In this document: piece after piece, positions 8,255 to 17,980 of the stretch
Numbering within the stretch: position 1 is the stretch's first letter
How the letters are laid out: each line of letters starts with the position of its first letter
Assembly: GCA_012840245.1 (NCBI GenBank)
Contig: DULR01000017.1
Span: 1-64,000, forward strand
Reading direction: 5' to 3'
DNA from: Clostridiaceae bacterium
GTDB lineage: Bacteria > Bacillota > Clostridia > DSM-8532
DNA length: 64,000 nucleotides
Program-made: the position numbers and the translations under genes
The notes under the pieces: generated by a model
Database searches by the model: none
Seen by the model: only the letters and a program-made list of their open reading frames with translations
What the model was told of the DNA's origin: nothing

Positions 8255-11200
8255 CTATTGTCCCAAAATTATAGCTTTACTGATCTGCCCATCCTTTTTG
8301 GCTCTGATCTTCAGAGGCTCACGTTCAAGCATGGGAGCGATAAGGTTGGTGACCACCTGTCCGTTCTTATCGGTCTTCCAGAAAGGATATGATATATCAT
8401 TGAGATAGATGTCGGCGTTTTCTACAGGATTTCCGCTCTTGTCGGTAACAGTTATGACAGTGGTCTCTCCCGGCCTGATCCCTTCAACCTTAAGCGACAG
8501 CGCATATTCCATGGTCACGTTCATATCAGGCAGGTTGAACCTCTGGCTGGAGGGATTGCTTCCTACTATCATGGCTCCCAGACGAAGCTTGATCTGGGTA
8601 TTATCCTGGAATCCGGGCTTTGCCTTAAATGTTATGGTTCCAAGCTTAGCAGTGGCTTCAGCCGACAGATTGGTCAGATTGTCTATCTCAAGTGTAATGC
8701 GTCCGTTGGTCGCATCCACTCTATGAGTAATGACCTTGCCCTTCGATACCCAGGGCTCCAGCGCCACCTGAAGACCTGCTGTTTTGCTGTCGGCATCCAC
8801 TACTTCAACAGCATTTGTGTCATATATGATATCTGCATATATTTTTCTCAATGTTTTCGGGTTCTTGATCTCCAGCGCGGTCGTGAAGCTGCCTCCCTCT
8901 GTCACAGTGGGCGTCGTGGTCGCGATGACCCTCGGCGCTCCCGTATCTACCGTAAAGGTAATTGCTTTCGACCCGTTCTTGCCGGAGAAGTCGGTGTAGC
9001 TGACCACAAGGGTGTGGTAGCCATCGGCCAGAGGCAGCTCGGTACCCAGCTCACCTTTGATCGATATATTACTGTTGCCGGTAATGGTCAGTCCCGACAA
9101 AACGACTCCGTCGAGCAGCACCTGTATGCTGTTCGGATCGACGCCGGTTCCTTTGGGATCAGTGATGATTTCTGCCGTCAGCGGTATCCTGCCGGTATTG
9201 ATAACAGCATTGTCAGCAGGCGAGGTTATTTTGACTACTGTCTCCTGAACAGCTTCTTCGCCTGAGTAGACGGCTCTTAACTGGTCAAAGTACAGTGTTC
9301 CCTTCGTTCTCATTTCGTCTCTTGAACACATCACTCTTATAGGTGTCTCTAGAACGAACGGCCCTTTCCTGCCTGAAGGTATCTTCGCTTCGACATATCT
9401 CCAGCCCGTCCAGTCTATTCCGCCTGTTCCGGTGTTCGGATTGTAGTCAGGTGTGAAATCGATATAGAAGCTCTGGCCGCTGCCATCACGGACGCTTGCA
9501 CGCAGCCACGACTTGCTGTTGTCACCGTAGACCCACATGCCTATGGCGACAGGATTTCCATTCAAGGATAACTCGGTCTTTGTTTTGGTATTTGGATTCA
9601 GTGTATATGCGTAAACTCCTGCAACACCTTTTTCAACGCCGTTTCCAAGGGTAAAATCATAATCCATCTTCAGAACGCCGCTGCCCGATCTTGCCAGTGA
9701 AGGATCCTGAACGACAGATACATTGGCAGACTTAGCCCTGACCGTAGTGTATCCCCAGCCGAATGCGCCTTCGAAATCCTCGATAGCATTCGGTGTGGCA
9801 GGAACTATCACATTTATATATGCGCTGCTGTTTCCATAGCTGACCCTGATACGTCCGCTTCCCTGGGCATCCTTCGACATGGTGAAGACTCCTTCAGGGG
9901 TGATAGTCCCGATATTTCCTTCGACCTCCCAGGTAAAGGAGCTGTCTGTGCTTACAACTTTCATGTTCTGGTAATAGGCTTCGCAGCTTAAGTCGATGAC
10001 ATCCCCCGGAAGAAGAGTTATAACGCTTTTGGACGGTTTTAATGAAGTTATTTTATCAGGTATCACTATCTCCGAGGCACCTGCAATGAGGCCGCTGACA
10101 GCCAGAACCGCATATTTGCCAGGATTGTTTCCAACTGTGAGCCTGCCCTGAGAGTCTATCTTCCCGGCGCTGCTGGCCCATGTTATCTGCTGTGGCACAG
10201 CTGTGGGCAGATAGCTTTCATCGGTCGCCAGAACTGAAAACTCTACAGTGGAGCCAGGAAGTGCATAGACAATACCCGGATATGTGTGCAGCTTTGCCGC
10301 GTTGGGATTTTTGGTTGCCTGTCCTTCTTTTATTGCAATACTGGCTTTTGAAACCAGCAAAAGTCCGTTGGAATTATGTCTTTCTGTACCGTCCGAAGGG
10401 TTGTTCAGAAGCCCGGGGCTGCTGTGTCCGGGCATTCTGGCTATAATAGCCGACGACCCGCCGCCATCGAGCTGAATGGCCTTTATGCAGCCTGCTTTAT
10501 GCAGGAACTGGGCTATCTCCATGCTCGAAACGCCCTGGCTTAGCGTACTTCTTCCGTCTACCTGGAAGAATACGACTTCACCATTTGCCTTTACCCCTAC
10601 AGCTGTGGAAGGAGCATGATTGGTAGTTGAAAGCCCAGATACGATGGCTCCGTTGTTTATCAGTATTTTGTCTCCGCCGACTGCCTGTTCGACATTTGTC
10701 CATTTGTTCTCAACGTCGCGGAAAGTAAATGTCACCTCATCGCCTATTATGAAATTGGCAAGTATGCTGAAACCGGGTTTGTTGTTCCTTGCCGACAAAA
10801 CGAGCTGGTTCGGTCCTATGGGGGTGGCTTTCGAGTTGGCCTCTATAGCCGATACTCTGGCTGTTACCGTTCCACCGACTTTTATTTCACCTGAAATGAT
10901 ATCGAGCACGACCTCCAGACTGGGAACAGCACTTGCCGTGTTGGGGCCGAAATCACTGGTGTAGAGGTAAGGCCCCCAGTCGTTCTGAGCTTTGTTCAGA
11001 TTTCCGAAATTGTATTGCTTTCCTTTATGGGTAAAATTCATATCTATATTGGGGGTGTCTATAACGACTGATCCGTCACTGTTGAAGCCAATGGCATTCC
11101 ATTTGGTATTGCTGTAGCTTACAAGCCTGCCGTTCTGTATCAGCAAACCGATGGGCACGCCGTTTTCGAGGTAATAGAAGTCTCCGTTAATCCCTCCGAT

Positions 11201-11545
11201 TATGGATACCCCAAGTCTGTTTTCTTCGATTTTAGAAGTGCTGCTCAGGGACACCCTGCTGTTTACACTGTTCCCGTATGCAGCCAGTACTTTGGCATCC
11301 GAGGTAACGGGGTTGAATGTTATCATGTGGCCCGCTTTATAGGCATTGGACCCGTTCATTCCCTTCCAGCTATTCAAGGTAACCCCCGGTGCGATAACCC
11401 GCTCCTCATCGTAATATATTCTGGTAGAGCCAAAGTCCTGGACAACTGCGAAAGCACTGTCTCCTACCATGAATGAAAATATCAAGGAGAAGCAAAGGAA
11501 TATGGCAAAAAGTTTCTTAAGTGACCTTGAAATCTTTTGTCTCAT
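8255..11545 (-). CDS. Secreted multidomain phosphodiester glycosidase-like (NAGPA) protein
   Basis: 1096 residues with a cleavable signal peptide (KKLFAIFLCFSLIFSFMVGDSAFA). Residues ~60-400 form an NAGPA-type domain with GGINGDFYYLENGVPIGLLI, FQVDGRS and the conserved QLDGGGSSAI. Homologues remove GlcNAc caps from phosphodiesters, and bacterial ones are linked to exopolysaccharide turnover. A BIG2-like Ig domain follows (~425-590), then a carbohydrate-binding-like beta-sandwich (~590-770) and a further Ig-like region. A cohesin-like module (~865-1000: TPTVTEGGSFTTALEIKNPKTLRKIYADIIYD) and a C-terminal prealbumin-like domain (GNPVENADIYL) complete it. There is no sorting signal, so retention at the surface is presumably by binding. 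GGGGG precedes the ATG. Confidence 0.82.
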   Translation of the reverse strand: MRQKISRSLKKLFAIFLCFSLIFSFMVGDSAFAVVQDFGSTRIYYDEERVIAPGVTLNSWKGMNGSNAYKAGHMITFNPVTSDAKVLAAYGNSVNSRVSLSSTSKIEENRLGVSIIGGINGDFYYLENGVPIGLLIQNGRLVSYSNTKWNAIGFNSDGSVVIDTPNIDMNFTHKGKQYNFGNLNKAQNDWGPYLYTSDFGPNTASAVPSLEVVLDIISGEIKVGGTVTARVSAIEANSKATPIGPNQLVLSARNNKPGFSILANFIIGDEVTFTFRDVENKWTNVEQAVGGDKILINNGAIVSGLSTTNHAPSTAVGVKANGEVVFFQVDGRSTLSQGVSSMEIAQFLHKAGCIKAIQLDGGGSSAIIARMPGHSSPGLLNNPSDGTERHNSNGLLLVSKASIAIKEGQATKNPNAAKLHTYPGIVYALPGSTVEFSVLATDESYLPTAVPQQITWASSAGKIDSQGRLTVGNNPGKYAVLAVSGLIAGASEIVIPDKITSLKPSKSVITLLPGDVIDLSCEAYYQNMKVVSTDSSFTWEVEGNIGTITPEGVFTMSKDAQGSGRIRVSYGNSSAYINVIVPATPNAIEDFEGAFGWGYTTVRAKSANVSVVQDPSLARSGSGVLKMDYDFTLGNGVEKGVAGVYAYTLNPNTKTKTELSLNGNPVAIGMWVYGDNSKSWLRASVRDGSGQSFYIDFTPDYNPNTGTGGIDWTGWRYVEAKIPSGRKGPFVLETPIRVMCSRDEMRTKGTLYFDQLRAVYSGEEAVQETVVKITSPADNAVINTGRIPLTAEIITDPKGTGVDPNSIQVLLDGVVLSGLTITGNSNISIKGELGTELPLADGYHTLVVSYTDFSGKNGSKAITFTVDTGAPRVIATTTPTVTEGGSFTTALEIKNPKTLRKIYADIIYDTNAVEVVDADSKTAGLQVALEPWVSKGKVITHRVDATNGRITLEIDNLTNLSAEATAKLGTITFKAKPGFQDNTQIKLRLGAMIVGSNPSSQRFNLPDMNVTMEYALSLKVEGIRPGETTVITVTDKSGNPVENADIYLNDISYPFWKTDKNGQVVTNLIAPMLEREPLKIRAKKDGQISKAIILGQ

Positions 11546-11771
11546 GTAAAAAACCCCCTGAAATAAGTGAAAACTATATTAGCCCGTATAGGAAAAGCTT
11601 AGCATAAATCGACCGGATAAGACAGGGTAATTATGTTAACAGTGTATTTCGCTTTTGTTACAAGATCGGCTTATATTCTTGATTTTATTTATTCAACCCT
11701 GACTGGTAATATGCTAGAATGGTATACAAATAAGTATATTGTTCTCACCGTTTTAGGATTCAGGAGGAGTC

Positions 11772-13430
11772 ATGGATAACAAAAGAGGGTTGATCATAAG
11801 GCTGGCTGCTGTCGTATTTATTGCGATTCTATCGGTATCGGGGATCCTGGTTCTTGGTTACCATACTTTTTTCCCGGCAAAACTGACCCTAATGACCGCA
11901 AGTTACATAAATAACCGTAAACTTTATGATACTCTCGATAAAAACATAACACTTTACGAGGAAAAGTATATCAAACCCCTTCTGGAAAGCACCATCCAAA
12001 AGGAGATAACCGCAGGGCTCAATGTCGATAAAGAGTTGCTTTCGCTTTTTCTTCCCGAAGGATCGGCCGATGAGATCCGCAAGCATATCAGAAACATAGC
12101 CCTGAAGTACGATCACAAAATAGACATGGAGAATAAGAAGCAGTCTGTCCGGATAGGGTTGAATTATTTGCTGAATCCCATTCTTACCTTGAGAATGTCA
12201 TTGGAGGACAAACGATTCGCTGTCGGAATAGATGAACTGACCAATAAAACCGTTACAGGAAATATAAAGGATCTGGGCAGCCTTTCCAGATTCCTTCCCG
12301 ATACCCGGTTTTCTGGTCTCTGGAACTACCTTGAAAACTTAGATCCTTGGATTGTAAAAGAGATCATGGAAGAGGTCAGAATAGACAGAAAAGATCTGAA
12401 AGAAGTTGTTGTTGGGTACTCCCGCGATATTTTCAAAGCCATCGACCCGGAGGATATGACCATAAAGAGATCTCAGGCAACTACTGTTCTGGATGAGGAA
12501 GTAAAATGTCATGAGATAACCATCAGACTGGATGGCAAAGATCAAAGAAGATTAGCTTCTGTTTTCCTGGAGAAGCTTAAAAGCAATGATGCATTTTATA
12601 ACCTGTTCTATGGAAATCTGAATAAATATCTGTCCATATTGATCCAAAATCCGTTCTTTAAGGATTATTTCGATTCCGGCGAGCTTGAGGACCTGTTCAG
12701 CAAAGGCAGCTTGCTTTCTGCATTTGAAAAAGAACTCGACAGCATCGAAAAAAATCCTGATGCTACCATAAAAATATACATAGACGGGTTTGATATCGTA
12801 AAATATGAAGTGACCACCCATATCAACGATGACCCTGAGCCTTTCGTCATAACGAACGAACTGCGCCTGAAAGGCTGCTCATTTGACTTAAGAATGACTG
12901 CCAAAGGCAACCTGAACGGAAACGGAGAATTTAAATTCAGGATCACCAGGGACTATGATGAGCACAATGATCTGAGTGATTTGACGATGAAATTCGGTTT
13001 GGTACAGGATGATCCGGATAATATGCTTAATTTCTCTTTTTCCATCGACTCAAAGGAAGAATCGGCAGGCAAGAACGAAGTCGGGCATACGATCGATTTC
13101 ACAATGAAAGCTGAATCACCAGCTTCATTGACTGATGATATGGAATTAAAAATTACGCTGGATGGCACAAAGATAAGAAATGCCAAAAAGCAGGTCATCG
13201 AAAGCGATTATGACGGCGATATATCCATATCGATTCCATTCATGAACCCGGATCATCTCAGCCTGGGCTTCTATTTCAAAACAGAAAGCATATACGGAGA
13301 AGAATTCGAGATTCCGGAACCCGACGAGGTTTTTGATATAAAAACAGCCACACAGGAAGAATTCGATCAGCTTATCGATGAAATAACCTCGAGACTTGAA
13401 GCCCTGCAGCAATTTTTAGGCGCATTTTAA
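11772..13430 (+). CDS. Membrane-anchored extracellular protein of unknown function
   Basis: 552 residues. One N-terminal helix (LIIRLAAVVFIAILSVSGILVLGYHTFF, ~9-36) anchors a long charged region with repeated beta-strand-like stretches such as FAVGIDELTNKTVTGNIKDLGSLS and FKFRITRDYDEHNDLSDLTMKFG. The helix lacks a lipobox cysteine and a clear cleavage site, so the protein probably stays tethered with an external C-terminal domain. The composition is rich in Asp, Lys and Glu and low in Cys. I recognise no family. CAGGAGGAG precedes the ATG. The gene is divergent from the NAGPA-like protein gene, and a MITE-like element starts at its stop codon. Confidence 0.8.
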   Translation: MDNKRGLIIRLAAVVFIAILSVSGILVLGYHTFFPAKLTLMTASYINNRKLYDTLDKNITLYEEKYIKPLLESTIQKEITAGLNVDKELLSLFLPEGSADEIRKHIRNIALKYDHKIDMENKKQSVRIGLNYLLNPILTLRMSLEDKRFAVGIDELTNKTVTGNIKDLGSLSRFLPDTRFSGLWNYLENLDPWIVKEIMEEVRIDRKDLKEVVVGYSRDIFKAIDPEDMTIKRSQATTVLDEEVKCHEITIRLDGKDQRRLASVFLEKLKSNDAFYNLFYGNLNKYLSILIQNPFFKDYFDSGELEDLFSKGSLLSAFEKELDSIEKNPDATIKIYIDGFDIVKYEVTTHINDDPEPFVITNELRLKGCSFDLRMTAKGNLNGNGEFKFRITRDYDEHNDLSDLTMKFGLVQDDPDNMLNFSFSIDSKEESAGKNEVGHTIDFTMKAESPASLTDDMELKITLDGTKIRNAKKQVIESDYDGDISISIPFMNPDHLSLGFYFKTESIYGEEFEIPEPDEVFDIKTATQEEFDQLIDEITSRLEALQQFLGAF

Positions 13431-13477
13431 GGGGCTGTCTCAAAAGCATGCCAATAATAGTATTCTGAGAAAGCCCC
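13431..13477. repeat. Short MITE-like copy (47 bp) with GGGGCTnTCTCA ends
   Basis: GGGGCTGTCTCAAAAGCATG...TATTCTGAGAAAGCCCC. The ends pair over 12 positions with one mismatch. The right half, CATGCCAATAATAGTATTCTGAGAAAGCCCC, matches the right half of the copy at 19421-19531. It begins directly after the TAA at 13428-13430 and may also serve as a terminator between convergent genes. Confidence 0.7.
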
Positions 13478-13485
13478 GACAGTTT

Positions 13486-14670
13486 TCATATCCTTCTGAG
13501 TGCTCTTTTCATACCATAGTAGGAAAATACAATAAACCCAACAGAAGCTGCTCCAAGGACAAAAATTGCCGGGAGCGCGGACTCTATTCTGTCTGGCACG
13601 CCATACAGGTCGGTCAATGCTTTCAAAGCCCATCCCTGTGGTGTCAGCAATGCGATCGACATAAGGGGTTTTGGCACTCCGGCCAGATTCCAGAGGCAAC
13701 CTCCCATGATCCCGGTCACAAGGGTAAGGACCGGAGCAGATGCCTGCAGCTGATGTGATGATTGGAAAACCGCTGACAAGAACAGGCTGACGGAGGATAC
13801 GCAAAGTATATATAAAAACATGATCATGAAAGGCAGCGGGCCTTTTATCAAAAGCACGCCAAAGAATACCCATTGTACCAGGGTAAAAACAACGGTAAGG
13901 AACAAGCCCATGATAAACAGGGCGGCGATGTTGCCCATGAAGAGCTGGCGAAGAGCACCTTTGACCGACATGGCCCTTTGTATGGTCCCGTTTACTTTCT
14001 CCTCACACAGCCATCCGCTGCCAAAGAGAAGCCCCAGCATTATAAAGAGGATCAAAAGCCCCAGCGATGCGGCCGCAAAAGGCGGTATCGATATATTTCC
14101 GTCCTCTGTTGCCTTGACCTCTATCTCTTCATAGATGATGGTCATGACAGGATCAGGCTGCCATTTTTCTTCCAGTCTTTTGGCTACATCTTCGCGATCT
14201 GTATCGTCAAAATTTCTGCTAAGCCAGTCATAGGTAAAATCGGTCGAGTATATCCTCAATACTTCTGATGCGATGATCTCCTTTATAAGCTCGGCAGAGT
14301 ACGTTGAGGGGGACTTTACAATGGTGATCGCTCCTTCGATATTTCCGGTATTAAGTTTCTTCTCAAAACCTTTCCCGATGACGATCAATGCTTCGGCATC
14401 GTTATTTCTGACTTCTTTCTCCCCAACATCCAGAAGCCCTGTTTTAACGCTGAGTCCTTCCTTGTTCATAAGACGCCTGGCCAGAAGCTCTGAGCTTTCG
14501 GTTCTGTCCTCATCTGCCAGAAATATGGGAACATATCCGAGTTTCTCCTTTCTCTGGGCATAACCGGATATGGATGAAAGAAGGACCGGCAGGATCAATA
14601 TGGCAAGGACGAACAGCTTATCTGCAAAATGGATCCGAAGGCGGTTTTTTAAAATGCTCCAGAATCTCAT
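13486..14670 (-). CDS. ABC-2 type transporter permease
   Basis: 394 residues. The arrangement is one N-terminal helix (FVLAILILPVLLSSISGYA), a large extracytoplasmic region (~35-195) and then five to six helices in the C-terminal half, as in ABC-2/NatB-like exporter subunits. It overlaps the upstream permease gene by four bases (ATGA), and the ATPase gene lies just before that, so the three form an export complex with two different permeases. The substrate is unknown. Homologous systems export Na+, drugs, antimicrobial peptides or lipid-linked molecules. Confidence 0.85.
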   Translation of the reverse strand: MRFWSILKNRLRIHFADKLFVLAILILPVLLSSISGYAQRKEKLGYVPIFLADEDRTESSELLARRLMNKEGLSVKTGLLDVGEKEVRNNDAEALIVIGKGFEKKLNTGNIEGAITIVKSPSTYSAELIKEIIASEVLRIYSTDFTYDWLSRNFDDTDREDVAKRLEEKWQPDPVMTIIYEEIEVKATEDGNISIPPFAAASLGLLILFIMLGLLFGSGWLCEEKVNGTIQRAMSVKGALRQLFMGNIAALFIMGLFLTVVFTLVQWVFFGVLLIKGPLPFMIMFLYILCVSSVSLFLSAVFQSSHQLQASAPVLTLVTGIMGGCLWNLAGVPKPLMSIALLTPQGWALKALTDLYGVPDRIESALPAIFVLGAASVGFIVFSYYGMKRALRRI

Positions 14671-15881
14671 CCCTCAACCCTCCTTCTCCTGATGCTGAGG
14701 ACGACCGAGGCACCTGCAAGGTAAAGCAATGCCATTGCCGCCAGTATTCCGGTACAGGTAAGGGTCTTATTCATATCCCCATCGTAAATGACATTCAGAA
14801 AACCTTGCGCTGACCATCTGTTTATGGTAAGTACGCTTAATTTCCGGCATATTGCCGGAAGCGAGGAAAGCGGATAAAGGCTTCCCCCCGCTATGGCCAT
14901 CAGCAAAATAGACAGGTTCGCGATAAGATCGGCAGCGCTTCCCGTTGACGAAATGCTTGCGACGAAAACGGAAAACGCGCCTGAAGCAAACGAGGTGGCC
15001 AGGAATACAGGGATCATGCCCGTTATGGACGAAGCAACACTGTTTCGGTCAACTATACTTACAAATATCAGAATAATGATAAACTGAACTGCTGATATGA
15101 GGAATGACAGAAGCAGCTTCGATGCCGCTGTCTGAAAGCTCTTTACCGGAGAAGCGTTAAGCCTTGAAAGAATGCCCAGCCGCCTTTCATCGGTCAGGAG
15201 CTTCATGCACGGAATGGAAGAAAACATTATGAATACCGACATAAGTGACATGGCATAGTAGATCACAGGATCTGTATCGTGTTTATCAGACTTCTTTTCA
15301 GATATCACGGCTTTCCTGTTCAAAACCAGGTCAACGAAGGCGTCAAAAGCTTTGTTTATCTCACCCAGCGCTTCTTCGAAGGCATAACCTTTTTCTGTTT
15401 CGATATCATAGATGACACTTAAAGACGCCAGCCCTGAGGATACGGTGTCGGAACCCACCAAACCGATATTTTTGACCAGTCTGGACTCAAGATATTTGGT
15501 ACTGGATCCCAGCACTTTCCCTGCCTGGGGTTCCCAGTAATCAATGCTCTCGGACAGATTCTCAGGGATTATTATGGCCGCGGCTGCCTCATCTTTTTCG
15601 ATCAGCCTTCTTGCCTCTTCCTCATCTGCGAAAATGATCTTCTCAATAATATCAAGATTTCGAAGCTGGGAAGCCAGAAGCCCCGTCCATGGCGATTTGT
15701 CGTTGTCCACCAATACTATCCTGAATGGTTCAATAAATTTATTGTGTTCGATTATGGGAGCCAGAGCTGTGGCAAATATGAGTATGATGATGACAGGCAT
15801 GACAAGGAGCATCAAAAGAGCCTTTATATCTTTGACCATTATTTTCAGATCATTTTTGAAAATGGTTATAAATCCTGACAT
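14667..15881 (-). CDS. ABC-2 type transporter permease (YhaP/NatB-like)
   Basis: 404 residues with the same plan as its neighbour: a first helix near 22-42 (LLMLLVMPVIIILIFATALAP), an external loop to about 215, then six helices. The sequence is clearly different, so the exporter is probably a heterodimer. It starts directly after the stop of the ATP-binding protein gene (15882) and overlaps the next permease. The tail ends with a basic IRRRRVEG. Confidence 0.86.
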   Translation of the reverse strand: MSGFITIFKNDLKIMVKDIKALLMLLVMPVIIILIFATALAPIIEHNKFIEPFRIVLVDNDKSPWTGLLASQLRNLDIIEKIIFADEEEARRLIEKDEAAAAIIIPENLSESIDYWEPQAGKVLGSSTKYLESRLVKNIGLVGSDTVSSGLASLSVIYDIETEKGYAFEEALGEINKAFDAFVDLVLNRKAVISEKKSDKHDTDPVIYYAMSLMSVFIMFSSIPCMKLLTDERRLGILSRLNASPVKSFQTAASKLLLSFLISAVQFIIILIFVSIVDRNSVASSITGMIPVFLATSFASGAFSVFVASISSTGSAADLIANLSILLMAIAGGSLYPLSSLPAICRKLSVLTINRWSAQGFLNVIYDGDMNKTLTCTGILAAMALLYLAGASVVLSIRRRRVEG

Positions 15882-16613
15882 CTAGACCTCCTCCAGCTTA
15901 AGCATGAGCTGTTCAAGGTCATCATTGCCGGTGGACCTTAGGATCTCTTCCACTGAGCCGGAATAAAGAAGATCGCCCTCACGCAGGACCAGGATCCTGT
16001 CGCACAAATGCTCCAGCTCATCGATATGATGGCTGGTTATCAATATGGTGCGGCCTGACTTTTTAAGTTCCAGTACAAGCTCTGCGATAGTTGCCCTTGA
16101 CAGTATGTCCACTCCTGCGGTCGGCTCATCCATTATCAGGAGCTCTGGATCATGAAGAAGGGAGGCTGCAATATTAAGACGTTTTTTCATTCCTCCGGAA
16201 AAGGTCTTGACTTTGTCGTTTTTTCTGTCTTCCAGTCGAAGAAGCTGAAGAGTCCTGTCGATCTTTTCTTTCTTCAGCTTATTATCCACGCCGTATATCC
16301 CGCCCCAGAAATCCAGGTTCTCATACGCTGTGAGCATGGGGTAAAGGGCAGTCTCCTGCGGGACATAGCCAAGATTAGCTCTCACTTTTTCAGGATTTTT
16401 AAGGATATCCTCTCCGAATATATGTATCTTGCCTGATTCAGGTTTATTTATGGTCGCAAGCAGCGATATCAGTGTGGTTTTTCCGGCTCCGTTAGGGCCG
16501 ATGATCCCCAGGACCTCGCCTTTTCCGACATCAAAGGAGATATTTTTAAGGGCTTTTCTTCCTTTGTAGTTTTTATTTACATCACGAACCTCAATCAAAT
16601 AATTCTGCTCCAT
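15882..16613 (-). CDS. ABC transporter ATP-binding protein
   Basis: The 243 residues make a complete nucleotide-binding domain. It has Walker A GPNGAGKTT, a Q-loop in VPQETALYP, signature FSGGMKKRL, Walker B LLIMDEPTAG and the switch His in ITSHHIDELEHLC. It powers the two downstream ABC-2 permeases. The track start at 16652 is a TTG with no ribosome site. The ATG at 16613 follows GGAAGG and begins MEQNYLIEVRDVNK, the normal length for this class, so it is chosen here. Confidence 0.92.
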   Translation of the reverse strand: MEQNYLIEVRDVNKNYKGRKALKNISFDVGKGEVLGIIGPNGAGKTTLISLLATINKPESGKIHIFGEDILKNPEKVRANLGYVPQETALYPMLTAYENLDFWGGIYGVDNKLKKEKIDRTLQLLRLEDRKNDKVKTFSGGMKKRLNIAASLLHDPELLIMDEPTAGVDILSRATIAELVLELKKSGRTILITSHHIDELEHLCDRILVLREGDLLYSGSVEEILRSTGNDDLEQLMLKLEEV

Positions 16614-16741
16614 CGAAATCTTGCCTTCCGCCTGATTCTTGATTAGTATCAATTACAATTTTACATGAAACATTATGTTTAGGACAGCCTGTTTATCAAT
16701 TCCTCATGATTTCCCAGTCCTTCATTCCGGTTTTGGACATG

Positions 16742-16773
16742 AAAAAAGCAGCCATCGCTGACTGCTTTTTTTT
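16742..16773 (-). terminator. Terminator of the HU gene
   Basis: On the minus strand AGCAGTCA-GCGA-TGGCTGCT followed by TTTTTT: 8 pairs including one G-U, with a GCGA tetraloop. It is 13 bases beyond the HU stop. Confidence 0.85.
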
Positions 16774-16785
16774 ATCGATTATGTC

Positions 16786-17079
16786 TTATTTCTTCTTGCC
16801 CTTGGATGCTGCAACTTTTTCCTTCAGCTCTTTGCCTGCCTTGAATACAGGAGCCTTGGAAGCAGGAATCTTGATCTTAGCCTTTGTGCGAGGATTTACA
16901 CCGGTACGAGCCTTACGATCTCTTACGTCGAAGGTTCCAAAACCAACCAATGTAACCTTCTCGCCTTTAGCTAATGCTCCGCTGATGCTCTCGATGATAG
17001 CATCCAATGCGATGCCTGCATCCTTCTTTGTCATTTCCGCCTTCTTGGCAATTGCATCAATAAGATCCGCCTTATTCAT
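16786..17079 (-). CDS. hup: DNA-binding protein HU
   Basis: A 97-residue histone-like protein that binds and bends DNA as a dimer. MNKADLIDAIAKKAEMTKKDAG starts the helical body, GFGTFDVRDRKARTGVNPRTKAKIKIPASKAPVFKAGKELK is the beta-arm signature, and a Lys-rich tail SKGKKK follows. The track frame is longer by ten codons (MPEISERRVD), but GAAAGGAG stands in the right place before the ATG at 17079. It is a single gene with its own terminator. Confidence 0.96.
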   Translation of the reverse strand: MNKADLIDAIAKKAEMTKKDAGIALDAIIESISGALAKGEKVTLVGFGTFDVRDRKARTGVNPRTKAKIKIPASKAPVFKAGKELKEKVAASKGKKK

Positions 17080-17557
17080 GTCAACTCTCCTTTCGGATAT
17101 TTCTGGCACTATATGCCATCTAGTTTATACCCATATTATTTCATAAAGCAACATAAAAAGCCATCATTTTTCTAAATTTTTTTTAAAAAATTTTCAAGAA
17201 AAGTGTTTGCCTCAGCAGTTTATACATTCCTTGTAATTCAAATCAATTTTACCATGCTTATTTTAGAATGTTGTTATTTTTTGGGAATACATTTTAATTC
17301 CCAATTTTTTTATGCTGACATCCCCTTGTTTTGGGGCTTTGAAGGGTATCGACCTATATCGCCAAATCCAATTTTGTTAATTTCTATTTTATTTTTAAAC
17401 TATAATCCAGTAATTATGCCAATGCTTTTTGTTTAAAGGCTTATGTGATTTGGTCACAGAAAAGCAACGACATTCTCAGTTATGATAATTCAAAATACAA
17501 TATATTAAAACTGGACAAATTAAAATATATCGAAATTACTGAGAGAAGGGTGGTTAT
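17080..17557. other. AT-rich intergenic region with no recognised gene
   Basis: 478 bases between divergent hup and the rhodanese gene. It contains a run AAATTTTTTTTAAAAAATTTT (near 17173) and otherwise plain AT-rich sequence. The only frame in the track (17203-17436) has no ribosome site and a composition that simply reflects T-rich DNA. It must hold both divergent promoters, but no box pair stands out enough to mark. Confidence 0.5.
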
Positions 17558-17959
17558 ATGATTATAAAGAAAATCAAAAAAATACTGCCTGGTATTTTTG
17601 CCATGATTTTATTCTCCTCTGCCGCCTGCACAAAATCTCTTTCTTTTACAAAAATAACGCCCAAGGATGCCCTTGAGCTTTTAAAAGGTGAAAAGAAAGC
17701 AGTTCTTATTGATGTACGTACTGAGGAAGAATACCGCCTTATAAGAATACCCGGAAGCATTCTGATCCCTGACTATGAAATAAAGGATAAGATCGAAAAG
17801 ATCGTACCGGATAAAAATACACCCATAATCCTATACTGCAGGACCGGAAACAGAAGCGCCAGGGCAGCCAAAACGTTAGCTGAAATGGGATATACCATGG
17901 TTTTTGACCTTGGAGGAATAGTTGACTGGCCTTTCGACACCGAAGGTGATGAAATATAA
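17558..17959 (+). CDS. Rhodanese-domain lipoprotein
   Basis: 133 residues. A short lipoprotein signal with lipobox SSAAC (Cys24) points to anchoring on the outside of the membrane. The rest is a single rhodanese module with DVRTEEEYRLIRIPGSILIP and the active-site loop YCRTGNRSARAA, whose Cys94 is the persulfide-carrying residue. Extracytoplasmic single-domain rhodaneses are thought to handle sulfane sulfur or redox damage, and the partner is unknown. GAGAGAAGGGTGG precedes the ATG. It converges with citXG. Confidence 0.88.
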   Translation: MIIKKIKKILPGIFAMILFSSAACTKSLSFTKITPKDALELLKGEKKAVLIDVRTEEEYRLIRIPGSILIPDYEIKDKIEKIVPDKNTPIILYCRTGNRSARAAKTLAEMGYTMVFDLGGIVDWPFDTEGDEI

Positions 17960-17980
17960 CAAAATATGCAAGGCTGACTT

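Noticed and set aside
17203-17436. 77-residue ORF in the AT-rich gap
   Set aside because: There is no ribosome site, and the Phe/Ile/Leu content is explained by T-rich DNA.
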